Positions 47,165-56,662 of a DNA stretch of 64,000 nucleotides are shown here, in pieces. The notes beneath the pieces are model-generated. The model did not search any database. It was not told the origin of the DNA and saw only the letters and a program-made list of their open reading frames with translations. The DNA comes from Membranihabitans maritimus (GTDB taxonomy: Bacteria; Bacteroidota; Bacteroidia; Chitinophagales; Saprospiraceae): the NCBI RefSeq assembly GCF_021729145.1, contig NZ_JAJSLW010000014.1, forward strand, positions 1-64,000, given 5' to 3'. The position numbers and the translations under genes are program-made. Position 1 is the stretch's first letter, and every line of letters starts with the position of its first letter.

Positions 47165-47878
47165 TTATATGTTACAGTCCCCATCAGGTGTGCATGATTT
47201 TCCTTGTATAGTTTCCAAAGCGAATGGTCCATTTTCTTTTACCCATTCACCGTAGGCTTTTTTTAGAGTTTGCAGGAATATATCTTGTTCCTGTGCTCCT
47301 GAAATTCCATATTTTCTATCTATTACGAAATACGGAACACCTCCGATTCCAAGTTGGCGTGCCTCTGCAATGTCAGATTTTACCTCTTCAGAGAACAACC
47401 CGGATGATTCAAGTATTTTGGATAGTTCTTTAGCGGCAAGGCCAATTTCTTCGCCCAGAGAGATCAATGTATCCACGTCATCAACATTTTTACCTTCTAT
47501 AAAATATGCTTTTAATAATCGTTCTTTGGCCTCACCTTGCTTACCGGATTTTTTGGCAAAGTGAATCATTCTGTGGGCATTAAAAGTATTTGCTTTTTTA
47601 GAATTGTCCAGGTCATATTCCAGGCCTTCGGTAGCCGCTATATGACTGACCCTGTCAGTCATATCACGGGCTTGATCCATACTTACTCCGTATTTGTCCG
47701 AAAGGTATTTTAGATTGTTTGACATAGGATCTGTTTTCAGGTCAGGAGCCAGTTGAAAACTTTTCCATTCTATATCTATGTTCCCAGACTCAGGGAATTG
47801 TTCCAGTGCTGATTCAAATCTTCTTTTTCCAATGTAGCACCAGGGGCAAGCAATATCACTCCAAATTTCTACTTTCAT
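47165..47878 (-). CDS. DsbA/FrnE-family oxidoreductase
   Basis: 237 residues. The thioredoxin-fold motif is DIACPWCYIGKRRFE (CPWC), followed by the inserted helical domain (FNAHRMIHFAKKSG) and GIGGVPYFVID. It matches the DsbA-family proteins of the FrnE/HCCA-isomerase group, which are cytosolic and act in thiol redox or stress responses. It ends eight bases from the MocR gene, converging with it. Confidence 0.92.
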   Translation of the reverse strand: MKVEIWSDIACPWCYIGKRRFESALEQFPESGNIDIEWKSFQLAPDLKTDPMSNNLKYLSDKYGVSMDQARDMTDRVSHIAATEGLEYDLDNSKKANTFNAHRMIHFAKKSGKQGEAKERLLKAYFIEGKNVDDVDTLISLGEEIGLAAKELSKILESSGLFSEEVKSDIAEARQLGIGGVPYFVIDRKYGISGAQEQDIFLQTLKKAYGEWVKENGPFALETIQGKSCTPDGDCNI

Positions 47879-48277
47879 TATTTAATTTTTTGCCTTGGTT
47901 ATTAATTTTAACGAGATTATACAATACCACCTTAATTGAAAGCCTTTCATTCAACAGACTTTCTGCCTAAGACCACCTTCGTTAACTATTTTCTCTCATC
48001 CTATTCCTTACAAGATCATTATCCTTCCATCTTACAAAATATCCAATTTAAGTATATTATAATAGGACAGGAATTAGACGTCGGCTGTACTTTACAATTT
48101 CTTTGATGGTAACTCTTGTAACAACCTTTTTGTTTATAATAATATTTGAGACATTATGATTTGGAAAATTAATGCAGGGTGGATTATACATTATTCAACA
48201 AGGAGGATATTATAGATAGGATCAAAAAAAAAACCTGACTCTTTTCAGAATCAGGTTTCTATAAATTTTTATTGATT
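47879..48277. other. Intergenic region, no gene seen
   Basis: About 400 bases, AT-rich. It contains the minus-strand terminator at 48224-48258. An AAGGAGGATAT stretch near 48200 looks like a ribosome site but no start codon follows. Confidence 0.5.
48224..48258 (-). terminator. Terminator of the YciF-CsbD unit
   Basis: On the minus strand AAACCTGA pairs with TCAGGTTT around a 12-base loop, followed by ten T. It lies 20 bases after the YciF-like stop codon. Confidence 0.88.
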
Positions 48278-48763
48278 TTATGCAATCGCTGCTTGATTTA
48301 TGCGACTTTCTGCTATTCCATTTAATAGGTGATCAACATTTTCTTCTTCAGAAAATGTCTTGTATAGTTCCCTTGCAATATTTGATAGCCCTAGTTCCCG
48401 GGCATATCTTGCTGCTGTACCATACCCAGCTATTTCATAGTGTTCAATTCTTTGAACTTCTCCAATTAACCCGGCATCCAGAACTTCCTCTTCAGATTCT
48501 TCTGCTATAAAGGAATAGGTTTCGCGAATAAGCCCGTCCATAGCTTTACAAATTTTTCCGGTAGGGTCTATATTGAGCTCGCTGCATATGTTTTCCAACC
48601 GCTCTTTGTGAATTTTAGTTTCCCTGAAATGGTTGGTTAAAACGATTTTTATTTCGGAGTCATTTGCAGCGGTTATAAACTCAGGTAATGCGGTAACTAA
48701 TTGCAATTCTGCGCTATACAAGTCCTTCAATTGGTGCTCTAATAATTCTTTTAAATTCTTCAT
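48278..48763 (-). CDS. YciE/YciF-family ferritin-like stress protein (DUF892)
   Basis: 161 residues. The start LKELLEHQLKDLYSAELQLV and the pattern RIEHYEIAGYGTAARYAREL are typical of DUF892 four-helix proteins. These are induced by osmotic, oxidative or stationary stress in many bacteria; the biochemical role is unsettled. It follows the CsbD-like gene by 30 bases, a common stress pairing. Confidence 0.93.
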   Translation of the reverse strand: MKNLKELLEHQLKDLYSAELQLVTALPEFITAANDSEIKIVLTNHFRETKIHKERLENICSELNIDPTGKICKAMDGLIRETYSFIAEESEEEVLDAGLIGEVQRIEHYEIAGYGTAARYARELGLSNIARELYKTFSEEENVDHLLNGIAESRINQAAIA

Positions 48764-48793
48764 GACATTATATTTTAAATTGAAGAAAATCAG

Positions 48794-48988
48794 TTATACT
48801 ATACTATTTACATAATTCTTGAATTCTGAATGTGACATTCCTGTTCGCCTCTGTATTCTACCAATTAACTCAATTTCTTTACCTTTTTCATACTTTAGGT
48901 CATCATGTGTTAAGTGACCGTACTTTTGCTGGAACTTACCCTTAAGCATATTCCAGTTTCCTCTGATCTTATTTTCTAATGATTCCAT
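48794..48988 (-). CDS. CsbD-family stress protein
   Basis: 64 residues, the usual size. IRGNWNMLKGKFQQKYGHLT and ELIGRIQRRTGMS are the CsbD signature. In Bacillus it is sigma-B controlled; here control is unknown. It is the first gene of a two-gene stress unit with the YciF-like protein. Confidence 0.93.
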   Translation of the reverse strand: MESLENKIRGNWNMLKGKFQQKYGHLTHDDLKYEKGKEIELIGRIQRRTGMSHSEFKNYVNSIV

Positions 48989-49104
48989 GACTTTTACATT
49001 TTGATGATATGGGTTAAAGACGTTGGATGTTGCTAAATAATTTTGACGAAAGGTCTGATTAACGAAAGATTAATAAGTGTGAAAAGGAAGGATGGACATA
49101 ATAT

Positions 49105-49821
49105 TTACTCCTTGAAGTAGTCATAAAGTGCACTAGTTATCAATAAATGTCCTTGTTCATTTGGGTGATTCACCTGGGACATTAACTTACTTATCTGTAA
49201 GCCTTTCTTTACTTGAGATTTAAATATATCGTAACTATCGATTAAACCAATTTGATATTCCTTTGCTAATTCGCGAATCATATTTGCATGTTTATTTAAT
49301 TTGCTCTCGGAGTTAAGAATATCTTCTCTTTGATCAGCTGAGGGCGTAAGTAGGATGATTTTTATATCTTTATCAATTGCTTTTTGAATCATTTCACGCC
49401 AATAGCGTTCAGCATTTTCTATTCCTAGGTCCCTGTCATTCAATGCATAGTCGATAAATAGGACGTCAGGATCGTGTTTCAGTACTTCGGATTCAAACCT
49501 TAGGGAACCATTTTTAGAATTTTCACCACCAATGGAAGTATTGATTACATTGATTACTGCGTAGGGATAATCGGTTTTAATTCGTTTTAGGAGTTGATAT
49601 GGGTAAGCTGCCAATGTATTCACAGTTGGGGTTTTGAAATAACCTGCAGGAACGGAATGGCCATGGAATACCAGGTTAATAGTCTGATTTTGAGGCCATT
49701 TTTTCTGGAGTTCAATTCGGATACTTTCAAGATAACTCTCTTTATTTGCAATTTGTCCTATCAAAAAAAATGGATTCGATAGAAAACTCAATGTGATTAT
49801 GATTAGGAAACTCTGCTTCAT
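49105..49821 (-). CDS. Secreted SGNH-fold esterase
   Basis: 238 residues. A signal peptide (IIITLSFLSNPFFLIGQ) is followed by SGNH blocks: GHSVPAGYFKTP with the nucleophile Ser (GHS rather than GDS), INTSIGGENS, LFIDYALNDR and VNHPNEQGH with the catalytic His. The expected Asp three residues before the His is Gln, a variation I believe is shared by this subgroup. It would deacetylate or de-esterify a carbohydrate or lipid outside the cytosol. It is near the SusCD locus but on the other strand. Confidence 0.85.
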   Translation of the reverse strand: MKQSFLIIITLSFLSNPFFLIGQIANKESYLESIRIELQKKWPQNQTINLVFHGHSVPAGYFKTPTVNTLAAYPYQLLKRIKTDYPYAVINVINTSIGGENSKNGSLRFESEVLKHDPDVLFIDYALNDRDLGIENAERYWREMIQKAIDKDIKIILLTPSADQREDILNSESKLNKHANMIRELAKEYQIGLIDSYDIFKSQVKKGLQISKLMSQVNHPNEQGHLLITSALYDYFKE

Positions 49822-49942
49822 GATCTTCCCCCTTTAGCTGATTACAAAGAATTACAGATAGTCTAATTTTCAGAAACCAATAATTGATTCCAGAAAGACT
49901 ACTTTGATCAAAAATATCACCTTGAAAATAAAGTTTTAGAAT

Positions 49943-50572
49943 TTAAATGAACCAAAAGAAAATAAATAAAATCAAATTTTGAGAAAAGGTTTGAAGTTGT
50001 ATTATTAATTCTTCCCGGGATGAAAACCTTTCACGGATTTTATTGATTCCTCTTGAAGTTAGATTTCTCACTACCTGGTAATTAATATCCAAAACTTTTG
50101 CTACTTCTTTAGCTGATAAATTTTTGTAATATCTCAGAAAAATAATCTCTCGTTCACGCGGACTTAAAAGGTTTAATAAGGATTTACCCATTTCTTTTTG
50201 ATTATGTAAATCTTCATTTAAACAAATTATTTCTTCGGGACTGGAAACATCTGCGTTCGAAGGGTAAATCTTGTCATGTTCTTTTTTCTTATTTTCATCA
50301 GCCTTTTGACGAAGTATGTAATTTCTAAAACATCGAATTAGATATGGTTTAAGCAATCCAGAAGGGATAAATCTCTCAGGATTATTGTAAATCCTTAAAT
50401 AGAAATTCTGAATCAGGTCCTTTACCGTAGATTTATCGTGTTCAAAATGAAGACCATAAGTAAAAAAGTCGTTATAAGTCTTTTTGTAAAAACTTTCAAA
50501 GGCTGAATTATCTCCTTTTAAATAGGCTGTCAGCAGGGATTTTAAAATTTCATTGTCACTTTTGTTCTTCAC
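49943..50572 (-). CDS. ECF-type sigma-70 factor
   Basis: 209 residues. Region 2 (FYKKTYNDFFTYGLHF...VKDLIQNFYLRIYNNPERF) and region 4 (LLNLLSPREREIIFLRYYKN, EVAKVLDINYQVVRNLTSRG) are complete. After region 4 comes an extra hydrophobic tail (LILFIFFWFI) found in many SusC-linked Bacteroidota sigma factors. It is transcribed away from the fecR gene, not ahead of it, with about 160 bases between, unlike the second set at 62 kb. Confidence 0.9.
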   Translation of the reverse strand: MKNKSDNEILKSLLTAYLKGDNSAFESFYKKTYNDFFTYGLHFEHDKSTVKDLIQNFYLRIYNNPERFIPSGLLKPYLIRCFRNYILRQKADENKKKEHDKIYPSNADVSSPEEIICLNEDLHNQKEMGKSLLNLLSPREREIIFLRYYKNLSAKEVAKVLDINYQVVRNLTSRGINKIRERFSSREELIIQLQTFSQNLILFIFFWFI

Positions 50573-50733
50573 TATTATACTATCATTTCCACAATGTATT
50601 AGGGTGAAATTAATAAATCCAATTATAAAATTGAAAATGAATTTTTTTAAAAATAATATTAATTCGGGTTACACTAAGTCTTTTTACTGACTGTATGGAA
50701 TATAAGATCGATTGAAATAACAAAATTAAGTTC

Positions 50734-51771
50734 TTGAAAAATAACAAATATAATCGGTACACAGCCAATGATTTTCTGGAAGAAGAAACCTTTCGCCGAT
50801 GGGTTTTATCGGGTGAAAAAGCTGGGTTTTGGAATGAATATTTAGCGTCTTCTCCACCCAATGAGGGTGAAATCAAAGAAGCAATACGTATTTTGAAGAA
50901 AGTGGGAAGATACTATGAGGTGAATGAATTAGATAGTGATCAGGTTGATCTTGAATGGAAAAAATTTGCGAATGCAAAAAATATGCAACCTCCGGTCAAG
51001 CGCAAACGCAAAAGAACAAAAAGGAGCATATTTATATGGAGTATGGCTTCAGCCGCTGCAATGGCTTTGGTGGTGGCTGTCTCGTGGTTGATTTTAACCA
51101 ATCAATCTTCAGAAGTAAAGTACCAGGTATATCATACCGGAAGCGGTGAAATTAGAACTATTGTCCTCCCTGATTCTACGGTCGTCACTCTGAATGGATA
51201 TTCAAAGCTTAAAGTTCCGGATAAATTTGATAGAAATGGGGCTCGATCTGTTATTCTTGACGGGGAAGGATTTTTTAAGGTGACTCCTTCTCATCGAACT
51301 GAAAATAATTTTACGGTTCATTCTGCGCTATCAGATATAGTGGTTTTAGGGACTGCGTTTAATGTTGTTGCAGCTGATCATATTACAGAAGTGACCCTTG
51401 AGGAAGGAAAAGTACAGATGAAATATGCAGATGATAAAGGGCAGGTTAATAATGTAACAATGGCCCCGGGTGAGCAAATGTCATTGAAATCAACGGGGGA
51501 GTTAAAAAAGTTTTTCGTGGATAATATAGAATTGTTTTCAGAGTGGAAAACAGGTTATTTTGCATATGAAGACCAAAAAGTGAGTAAAATTCTGTCAGAT
51601 CTGGAAAGGCAGTATGGAGTGGAATTTCATGCTGTAAATGATACCCTCAAGGAAAGAAAAGTTAATGGGGTTATTGCTGCTACTGATTTGAATGAAGCGC
51701 TGGAAGTGTTGAAGATAACTCTTGATGTAAATATTAGTCTCGAAAAAGAAAAAATTTACAGAATCCATTAA
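50734..51771 (+). CDS. fecR: FecR-type anti-sigma factor
   Basis: 345 residues. The start is TTG 50734: the next in-frame ATG would remove 83 residues, including the YTANDFLEEETFRRWVLSG cytosolic sigma-binding part typical of the family. A membrane helix follows at about residues 100-118 (AAAMALVVAVSWLIL), then a FecR beta-rich domain (VVTLNGYSKLKVPDKFDRNG, LGTAFNVVA, VTLEEGKVQM) and a SusC-contacting end. It is 20 bases ahead of susC. Confidence 0.92.
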   Translation: MKNNKYNRYTANDFLEEETFRRWVLSGEKAGFWNEYLASSPPNEGEIKEAIRILKKVGRYYEVNELDSDQVDLEWKKFANAKNMQPPVKRKRKRTKRSIFIWSMASAAAMALVVAVSWLILTNQSSEVKYQVYHTGSGEIRTIVLPDSTVVTLNGYSKLKVPDKFDRNGARSVILDGEGFFKVTPSHRTENNFTVHSALSDIVVLGTAFNVVAADHITEVTLEEGKVQMKYADDKGQVNNVTMAPGEQMSLKSTGELKKFFVDNIELFSEWKTGYFAYEDQKVSKILSDLERQYGVEFHAVNDTLKERKVNGVIAATDLNEALEVLKITLDVNISLEKEKIYRIH

Positions 51772-51791
51772 AAGATACAATCTCTGATGCT

Positions 51792-54700
51792 ATGAGAAAT
51801 AAAATAATGAGTTTGATTTTTGGAATAATTCTTTTTTCCAATTTTGGGTATACCATAAATATTGAAAGCAATAATCAATCCGGGCTTTCAATAACCTTTG
51901 AAGAAGGTACTCCCCTGAAAAAAGTGCTAGAGCAATTAGAATCGGATTTTAAAATACGTTTTACGTATGAGTCAGAAGTACTAGATGACTTAAAGTTACA
52001 GCGGTCTTTTAAAGTGGATTCGGGAAATATGGATAAAGTACTTAATGAAATATTTAAACTTCAAAAACTTGAATATCAAAAAATAAACGCGAAGCTATAC
52101 ATCATAAAACGTAAGAAACCTGAGCTGGGGAATACATGGATTGGAAAAAAGAAGGAGTCTGAAGAAAAACAACCGGTAAGAATTGATGTATCCGGAACTG
52201 TAGTGGACGAAGATGGTAGTCCTTTGATCGGAGTTAATATTTATGAAAAGGATAATCCTTCTAATGGTGTGACAACAGATTATGAAGGTATGTATACTAT
52301 CTCGGTGGAGGGTACAAATGCAGTATTGGTCTTTTCATATCTCGGATATGAAACACACGAAGTGAAAATTGGCAATAGAAATACATATGACCTTATAATG
52401 ACTTCTAATTCTGCCATGATCGAGGAAGTAGTGGTTACGGCTCTTGGTGTTGAAAAAGAAGAAAAACTCCTGACTTCAAATGTTCAGGCTTTGCAATCGG
52501 AAGAAATAAGCAGAGGAAGACAAGAAAGCATCTTAAGTGCCCTGGAAGGGAAGGTTTCGGGAATTCAAGTATCTTCTACTTCTGGTGCCCCGGGTGCTGC
52601 TACAGAGATAATTTTGCGAGGTGCAACATCCGTTGATGGAAATAATCAACCTTTGATCGTAGTTGACGGTATTCCCATTTCAAATGCCAGAGAGTCAGGC
52701 ACCATGAACAGGGCATCGGATATTAATCCTGAAGATATCGCTTCAGTTTCCGTTTTGAAAGGAGCTTCTGCTGCCGCATTATATGGAATTGATGCAGCAA
52801 ATGGAGCCATAATTATTACTACTAAAAGTGGTAAAAAAGGGAAAGTTAAGGTGGGGTTTAATTCATATTACGGTTTGTCTAATGTTGTCAATTTGCATGA
52901 CCAACAGGATTTTTATACCACGGGTTTTAGTGGATTATATAGTGGTAGGACTTTTTCACACTGGGGGCCAAAATATAGAAAAAGTGATGTGGTATATGAT
53001 AATTTAAACGACTTTTTTGAGACTGGAAACGTTTTTAAAGCGGACTTGAATTTGAGTGGTGGTACAGATAATCTGACATATTATCTTTCGGGTTCAAACC
53101 TCAATGATAAAGGTATCGTCCCGAATACCGATTATAATAAAAGGTCAATGCTTGTCAAACTGGGGTCACAGTTATCTGATAGATTAAAAGTAAACTTTAC
53201 AGCCAATGTGATAAATGTTGAAAATAATTATGGCATTGTGGGAGCTTCAGGAGGGTGGTTGTCTTCAGTGTATCGATGGCCCAGGTGGGATGAAATGTCC
53301 AATTATACCAATGCAGATGGTTCCGAACGAAATATCTGGCAACCCGTCTCAGGGGATTTGTCTACTATTCCCGATAATCCCTGGTGGACGGCTTATAACA
53401 AAGTCAGAAATGACGAAATGAACCGAATGTTGGGGAATATTCACCTTACTTATGATGTGACGGATTGGTTTCAATTGGATTACAGAATCGGAAGAGATTT
53501 TTACAATCAACATTATAAATCCGTACAACAGTGGGGGTCCTCTGGGAGTGCCTATGAAGGGGCCATCTCAGAATTTGACCGTAACAGTAATAAATGGACA
53601 TCAACATTTCTCGCTAAGTTTGATCACTCTTTTGTTGATGATTTTAATTTTAATCTTGTGCTGGGCCATAATGTCCAATCTGATTATGCCGAACGAACCA
53701 GTGTGAGCGGGACTCAGTTCAAGAATCCAGATCTGCATAGTATTAATAACCTGAAGGATATCCAAAACAGTCAGTACACTGGCCAGCGCAGGGTTATTGG
53801 AGCCTTTGGTGATGTCAAGTTTGATTATAAACGTATGTTGATTCTCGGTGTTACCATGAGAAACGATTGGTCATCTACCTTACCCGAGATTAATCGGTCT
53901 TTCTTTTATCCTTCTTATAGCGTAGGTTTTATTTTTTCCGAACTGTTGGATCCTTCAAGTCTGGATATTCTTTCATTTGGTAAAATCAGGGCTTCTTATG
54001 CCGAGGTTGGAAAAGATGCACCGCCCCATAAATTAACGCAAACACTGGAACAATATCTCGGCCTTGGAGGAGGTTGGAAAAACGGGGCTTTCGCCGGTAA
54101 TCCTGCCCTGAAACCGGAGATTACAAGGGAATTGGAACTGGGAGTGGATTTACGTTTTTTTGAAGGACGATTGGGATTAGATGTGACATATTACAATAGG
54201 ATAAGTGATGATCAAATTATTACTCCCAGAGTTACACCGGTTACTGGAGCTATTCTGCAAACTGTAAATAGCGGTTCAGTAGAAAATAAGGGAATGGAAA
54301 TAGCTTTGAATGTAAAACCGGTTCAATCAGATAATTTAAAATGGCAGTTGTCATTAAATGCTTTTGGGAACCGGTCCAGGTTAACGCAATTGTTTGGAGA
54401 CCTTGTAGAATTCCCAGTTACCTACGGACAGGTATCTTCCATAGCAATTGCCAGTTCCCGACTAGGGGAGCCATTATTTAGCATTATAGGAACTGATTAC
54501 CAGAGAAATGATGCCGGTGATGTCCTTATTGATGAAGAGGGCTATCCTCTGATAGATAATGAAAAGCAATATATAGGAAACAGAGAGCCGGACCTTTGGT
54601 ATGGTTTGGTGAATACTTTTGATATAGGCCGTGATTTCCAGGTGTCATTTCAAATAGACGGAGCCGTGGGAGCGGACATTCTTAATGCCACCGGGGGAAG

Positions 54701-55142
54701 TTTGGTACAAAACGGGTTGCATTCCATGCTTGAAGAATACCGGCGAAAAGATTTTATTTTTGACGGTGTTGTTGAGCAAGAGGATGGATCTTTTGTTCCC
54801 AATACCCAATCTGTAGTATTGGATCGCGAGTTCTTTGCGAATAACTATGGTTTAGTGGGTAGTAATTTTGTAGAAACCGTTAATTGGATGCGTTTACGAA
54901 ATGTTGACTTTTCGTATTATTTGCCTAATAAATGGATAGAGAGAATTAATATTTCCAATTTATCCCTGAATATTTCCCTTCAGAACCTGGTATTGTTATC
55001 TGATTATTCAGGTGGTGACCCACAGGTGAATAATGCAGGACCGAACGGAGGAGGAGCTAGTGGGGCTGGAACAATGGGAGTCGATTATTATCAAGTCCCT
55101 GCGCGAAGGTCTGTTTCTTTTGGTTTGAATGTAAAATTTTAA
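51792..55142 (+). CDS. SusC/RagA-type TonB-linked receptor
   Basis: 1,116 residues. Order: signal peptide (SLIFGIILFSNFGYTINI), an N-terminal STN signalling domain (about 30-110), a carboxypeptidase-like domain (VSGTVVDEDGSPLIGVNI; VFSYLGYETHEVKIG), TonB box-like EEVVVTALGV, plug (ILRGATSVDGNNQPLIVVDG; VLKGASAAALYGIDAANGAI) and barrel. The STN domain fits control by the FecR/sigma pair. It takes up an unknown oligomer with the SusD-like lipoprotein two bases downstream. Confidence 0.95.
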   Translation: MRNKIMSLIFGIILFSNFGYTINIESNNQSGLSITFEEGTPLKKVLEQLESDFKIRFTYESEVLDDLKLQRSFKVDSGNMDKVLNEIFKLQKLEYQKINAKLYIIKRKKPELGNTWIGKKKESEEKQPVRIDVSGTVVDEDGSPLIGVNIYEKDNPSNGVTTDYEGMYTISVEGTNAVLVFSYLGYETHEVKIGNRNTYDLIMTSNSAMIEEVVVTALGVEKEEKLLTSNVQALQSEEISRGRQESILSALEGKVSGIQVSSTSGAPGAATEIILRGATSVDGNNQPLIVVDGIPISNARESGTMNRASDINPEDIASVSVLKGASAAALYGIDAANGAIIITTKSGKKGKVKVGFNSYYGLSNVVNLHDQQDFYTTGFSGLYSGRTFSHWGPKYRKSDVVYDNLNDFFETGNVFKADLNLSGGTDNLTYYLSGSNLNDKGIVPNTDYNKRSMLVKLGSQLSDRLKVNFTANVINVENNYGIVGASGGWLSSVYRWPRWDEMSNYTNADGSERNIWQPVSGDLSTIPDNPWWTAYNKVRNDEMNRMLGNIHLTYDVTDWFQLDYRIGRDFYNQHYKSVQQWGSSGSAYEGAISEFDRNSNKWTSTFLAKFDHSFVDDFNFNLVLGHNVQSDYAERTSVSGTQFKNPDLHSINNLKDIQNSQYTGQRRVIGAFGDVKFDYKRMLILGVTMRNDWSSTLPEINRSFFYPSYSVGFIFSELLDPSSLDILSFGKIRASYAEVGKDAPPHKLTQTLEQYLGLGGGWKNGAFAGNPALKPEITRELELGVDLRFFEGRLGLDVTYYNRISDDQIITPRVTPVTGAILQTVNSGSVENKGMEIALNVKPVQSDNLKWQLSLNAFGNRSRLTQLFGDLVEFPVTYGQVSSIAIASSRLGEPLFSIIGTDYQRNDAGDVLIDEEGYPLIDNEKQYIGNREPDLWYGLVNTFDIGRDFQVSFQIDGAVGADILNATGGSLVQNGLHSMLEEYRRKDFIFDGVVEQEDGSFVPNTQSVVLDREFFANNYGLVGSNFVETVNWMRLRNVDFSYYLPNKWIERINISNLSLNISLQNLVLLSDYSGGDPQVNNAGPNGGGASGAGTMGVDYYQVPARRSVSFGLNVKF

Positions 55143-55144
55143 TT

Positions 55145-56623
55145 ATGATACGCAGTAAGTTATATATTTATGTGTTTGTATTTTTGGGGTTTTTGAGTTG
55201 TGATGATTTTTTGGATATCAATGAATCTGTAGATACACCTGAAACCACGTCTCCTAATTATTTATTGCCCGCTATTCAGGGAAATATGGCTTCTACGCAT
55301 TACGAACAAGGGGAAACAGTATCATATTTTACCAGGTATGTCACTACTATTTTTGGTACTTCTTCGCAAAAAGATCGTTGGGATTATCGAAATACACTGC
55401 GTGTAGGCCTTTGGCGGAAAAATTATTTTGATGTAGCTGGAAATGCACAGAAAATGATAGAAATTGCCCGCGAAGAAGGGGCTGATAATTACACAGGGGT
55501 AGGATTGACAATGAAGGCTTTATCATTTTTGACAACAACGGATATTTTTGGTGAAATGCCTGTAGACGATGCATTTACCGGTATTTACAATCCTACGTAT
55601 GACGATCAGGATATGGTTTATGAGTACATAGGGCAATGGTTGGATGAAGGGATTAAACATATGGAGATGTCTGATGAAGGAGATCGGTTGATGGATGGAT
55701 CTGCTGATTTACTGTATCAGGGAAATATGGCTAATTGGGTTTCGTTTGCCTATGGAATTAAAGCAAGAATGTTACTTCATACGGCCAATTTCGAAGGCCA
55801 TTATGAAGAGGTTTTAGCGGCTGTAGACAAGGCCTATAGTCATTGGAAAGACCCCAGGTATATCTATTCGGAAGACCCGGTTAATGATTGGGAAAGGAAT
55901 CTTTGGGGACCATCACGGGCAAGACCTCAGTGGGACTTTGTTGCCAATTATTTAAACAACAGTGTGTCTACGGACTTTTTTATGAATGCTATTAATCTGT
56001 CGGGAGAATTGGATCCGCGTATCAAAAAATTGACCTCTTCTGGTGAAAATGGAAATTATTATTCTATTCCTTCCAGTGAAGGACTAAGCGGTCTTTCACA
56101 AAATGATTTTGCTGATTTGTATAATGGTTATTGGACTAGTGATGATTCGCCAATTATTTACATGACAGAAGAGGAATTGAATTTTATTGAAGCGGAAGCG
56201 GCTTTTTATGCCGGAGATTTGAACCGTGCACTTGCCGCCTATGAACAAGGAATTAGGAATAATTTCATACGACTTGGAGTAACATTGGACTCTATAGGTA
56301 TGTATATGGATTCCCCTGCTGTAGTTCAATCTTCGGATGAACTTATGGTATCTGATATTATGATGCAAAAGTATATTGCACTGTATTTACAGCCCGAGAC
56401 CTGGGTTGATATGCGTAGGTATCATTACAATCCGGATGTGTATACTGGATTGGAGTATCCGGAAAATGCATTGGAATTATATGAAGGAAAATATATACAA
56501 AGGCTTCCATATGATCCGCAAACTGAATATATATATAATCCCAATGAAATTGAACGATTAGGGGCTAGAGAGCCCCTCTGGCTTGTGAATATGGTTTGGT
56601 GGGCTGAAGAATCAACTCTATGA
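55145..56623 (+). CDS. SusD/RagB-type lipoprotein
   Basis: 492 residues. A lipoprotein signal (YIYVFVFLGFLSCDDFLDI) is followed by the SusD/RagB start PNYLLPAIQGN and the helical TPR-like body (FIEAEAAFYAGDLNRALAAY). It is the SusD-like_2 type. It caps the SusC barrel and binds substrate at the surface. It is encoded right after susC with two bases between. Confidence 0.93.
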   Translation: MIRSKLYIYVFVFLGFLSCDDFLDINESVDTPETTSPNYLLPAIQGNMASTHYEQGETVSYFTRYVTTIFGTSSQKDRWDYRNTLRVGLWRKNYFDVAGNAQKMIEIAREEGADNYTGVGLTMKALSFLTTTDIFGEMPVDDAFTGIYNPTYDDQDMVYEYIGQWLDEGIKHMEMSDEGDRLMDGSADLLYQGNMANWVSFAYGIKARMLLHTANFEGHYEEVLAAVDKAYSHWKDPRYIYSEDPVNDWERNLWGPSRARPQWDFVANYLNNSVSTDFFMNAINLSGELDPRIKKLTSSGENGNYYSIPSSEGLSGLSQNDFADLYNGYWTSDDSPIIYMTEEELNFIEAEAAFYAGDLNRALAAYEQGIRNNFIRLGVTLDSIGMYMDSPAVVQSSDELMVSDIMMQKYIALYLQPETWVDMRRYHYNPDVYTGLEYPENALELYEGKYIQRLPYDPQTEYIYNPNEIERLGAREPLWLVNMVWWAEESTL

Positions 56624-56662
56624 TAAGTGAGCTATGATTATTAATAGAAAAAATTGTAATAG

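Noticed and set aside
48196-48210. AAGGAGGATAT as a Shine-Dalgarno site
   Set aside because: No start codon at proper spacing; also the 16S anti-SD is altered.
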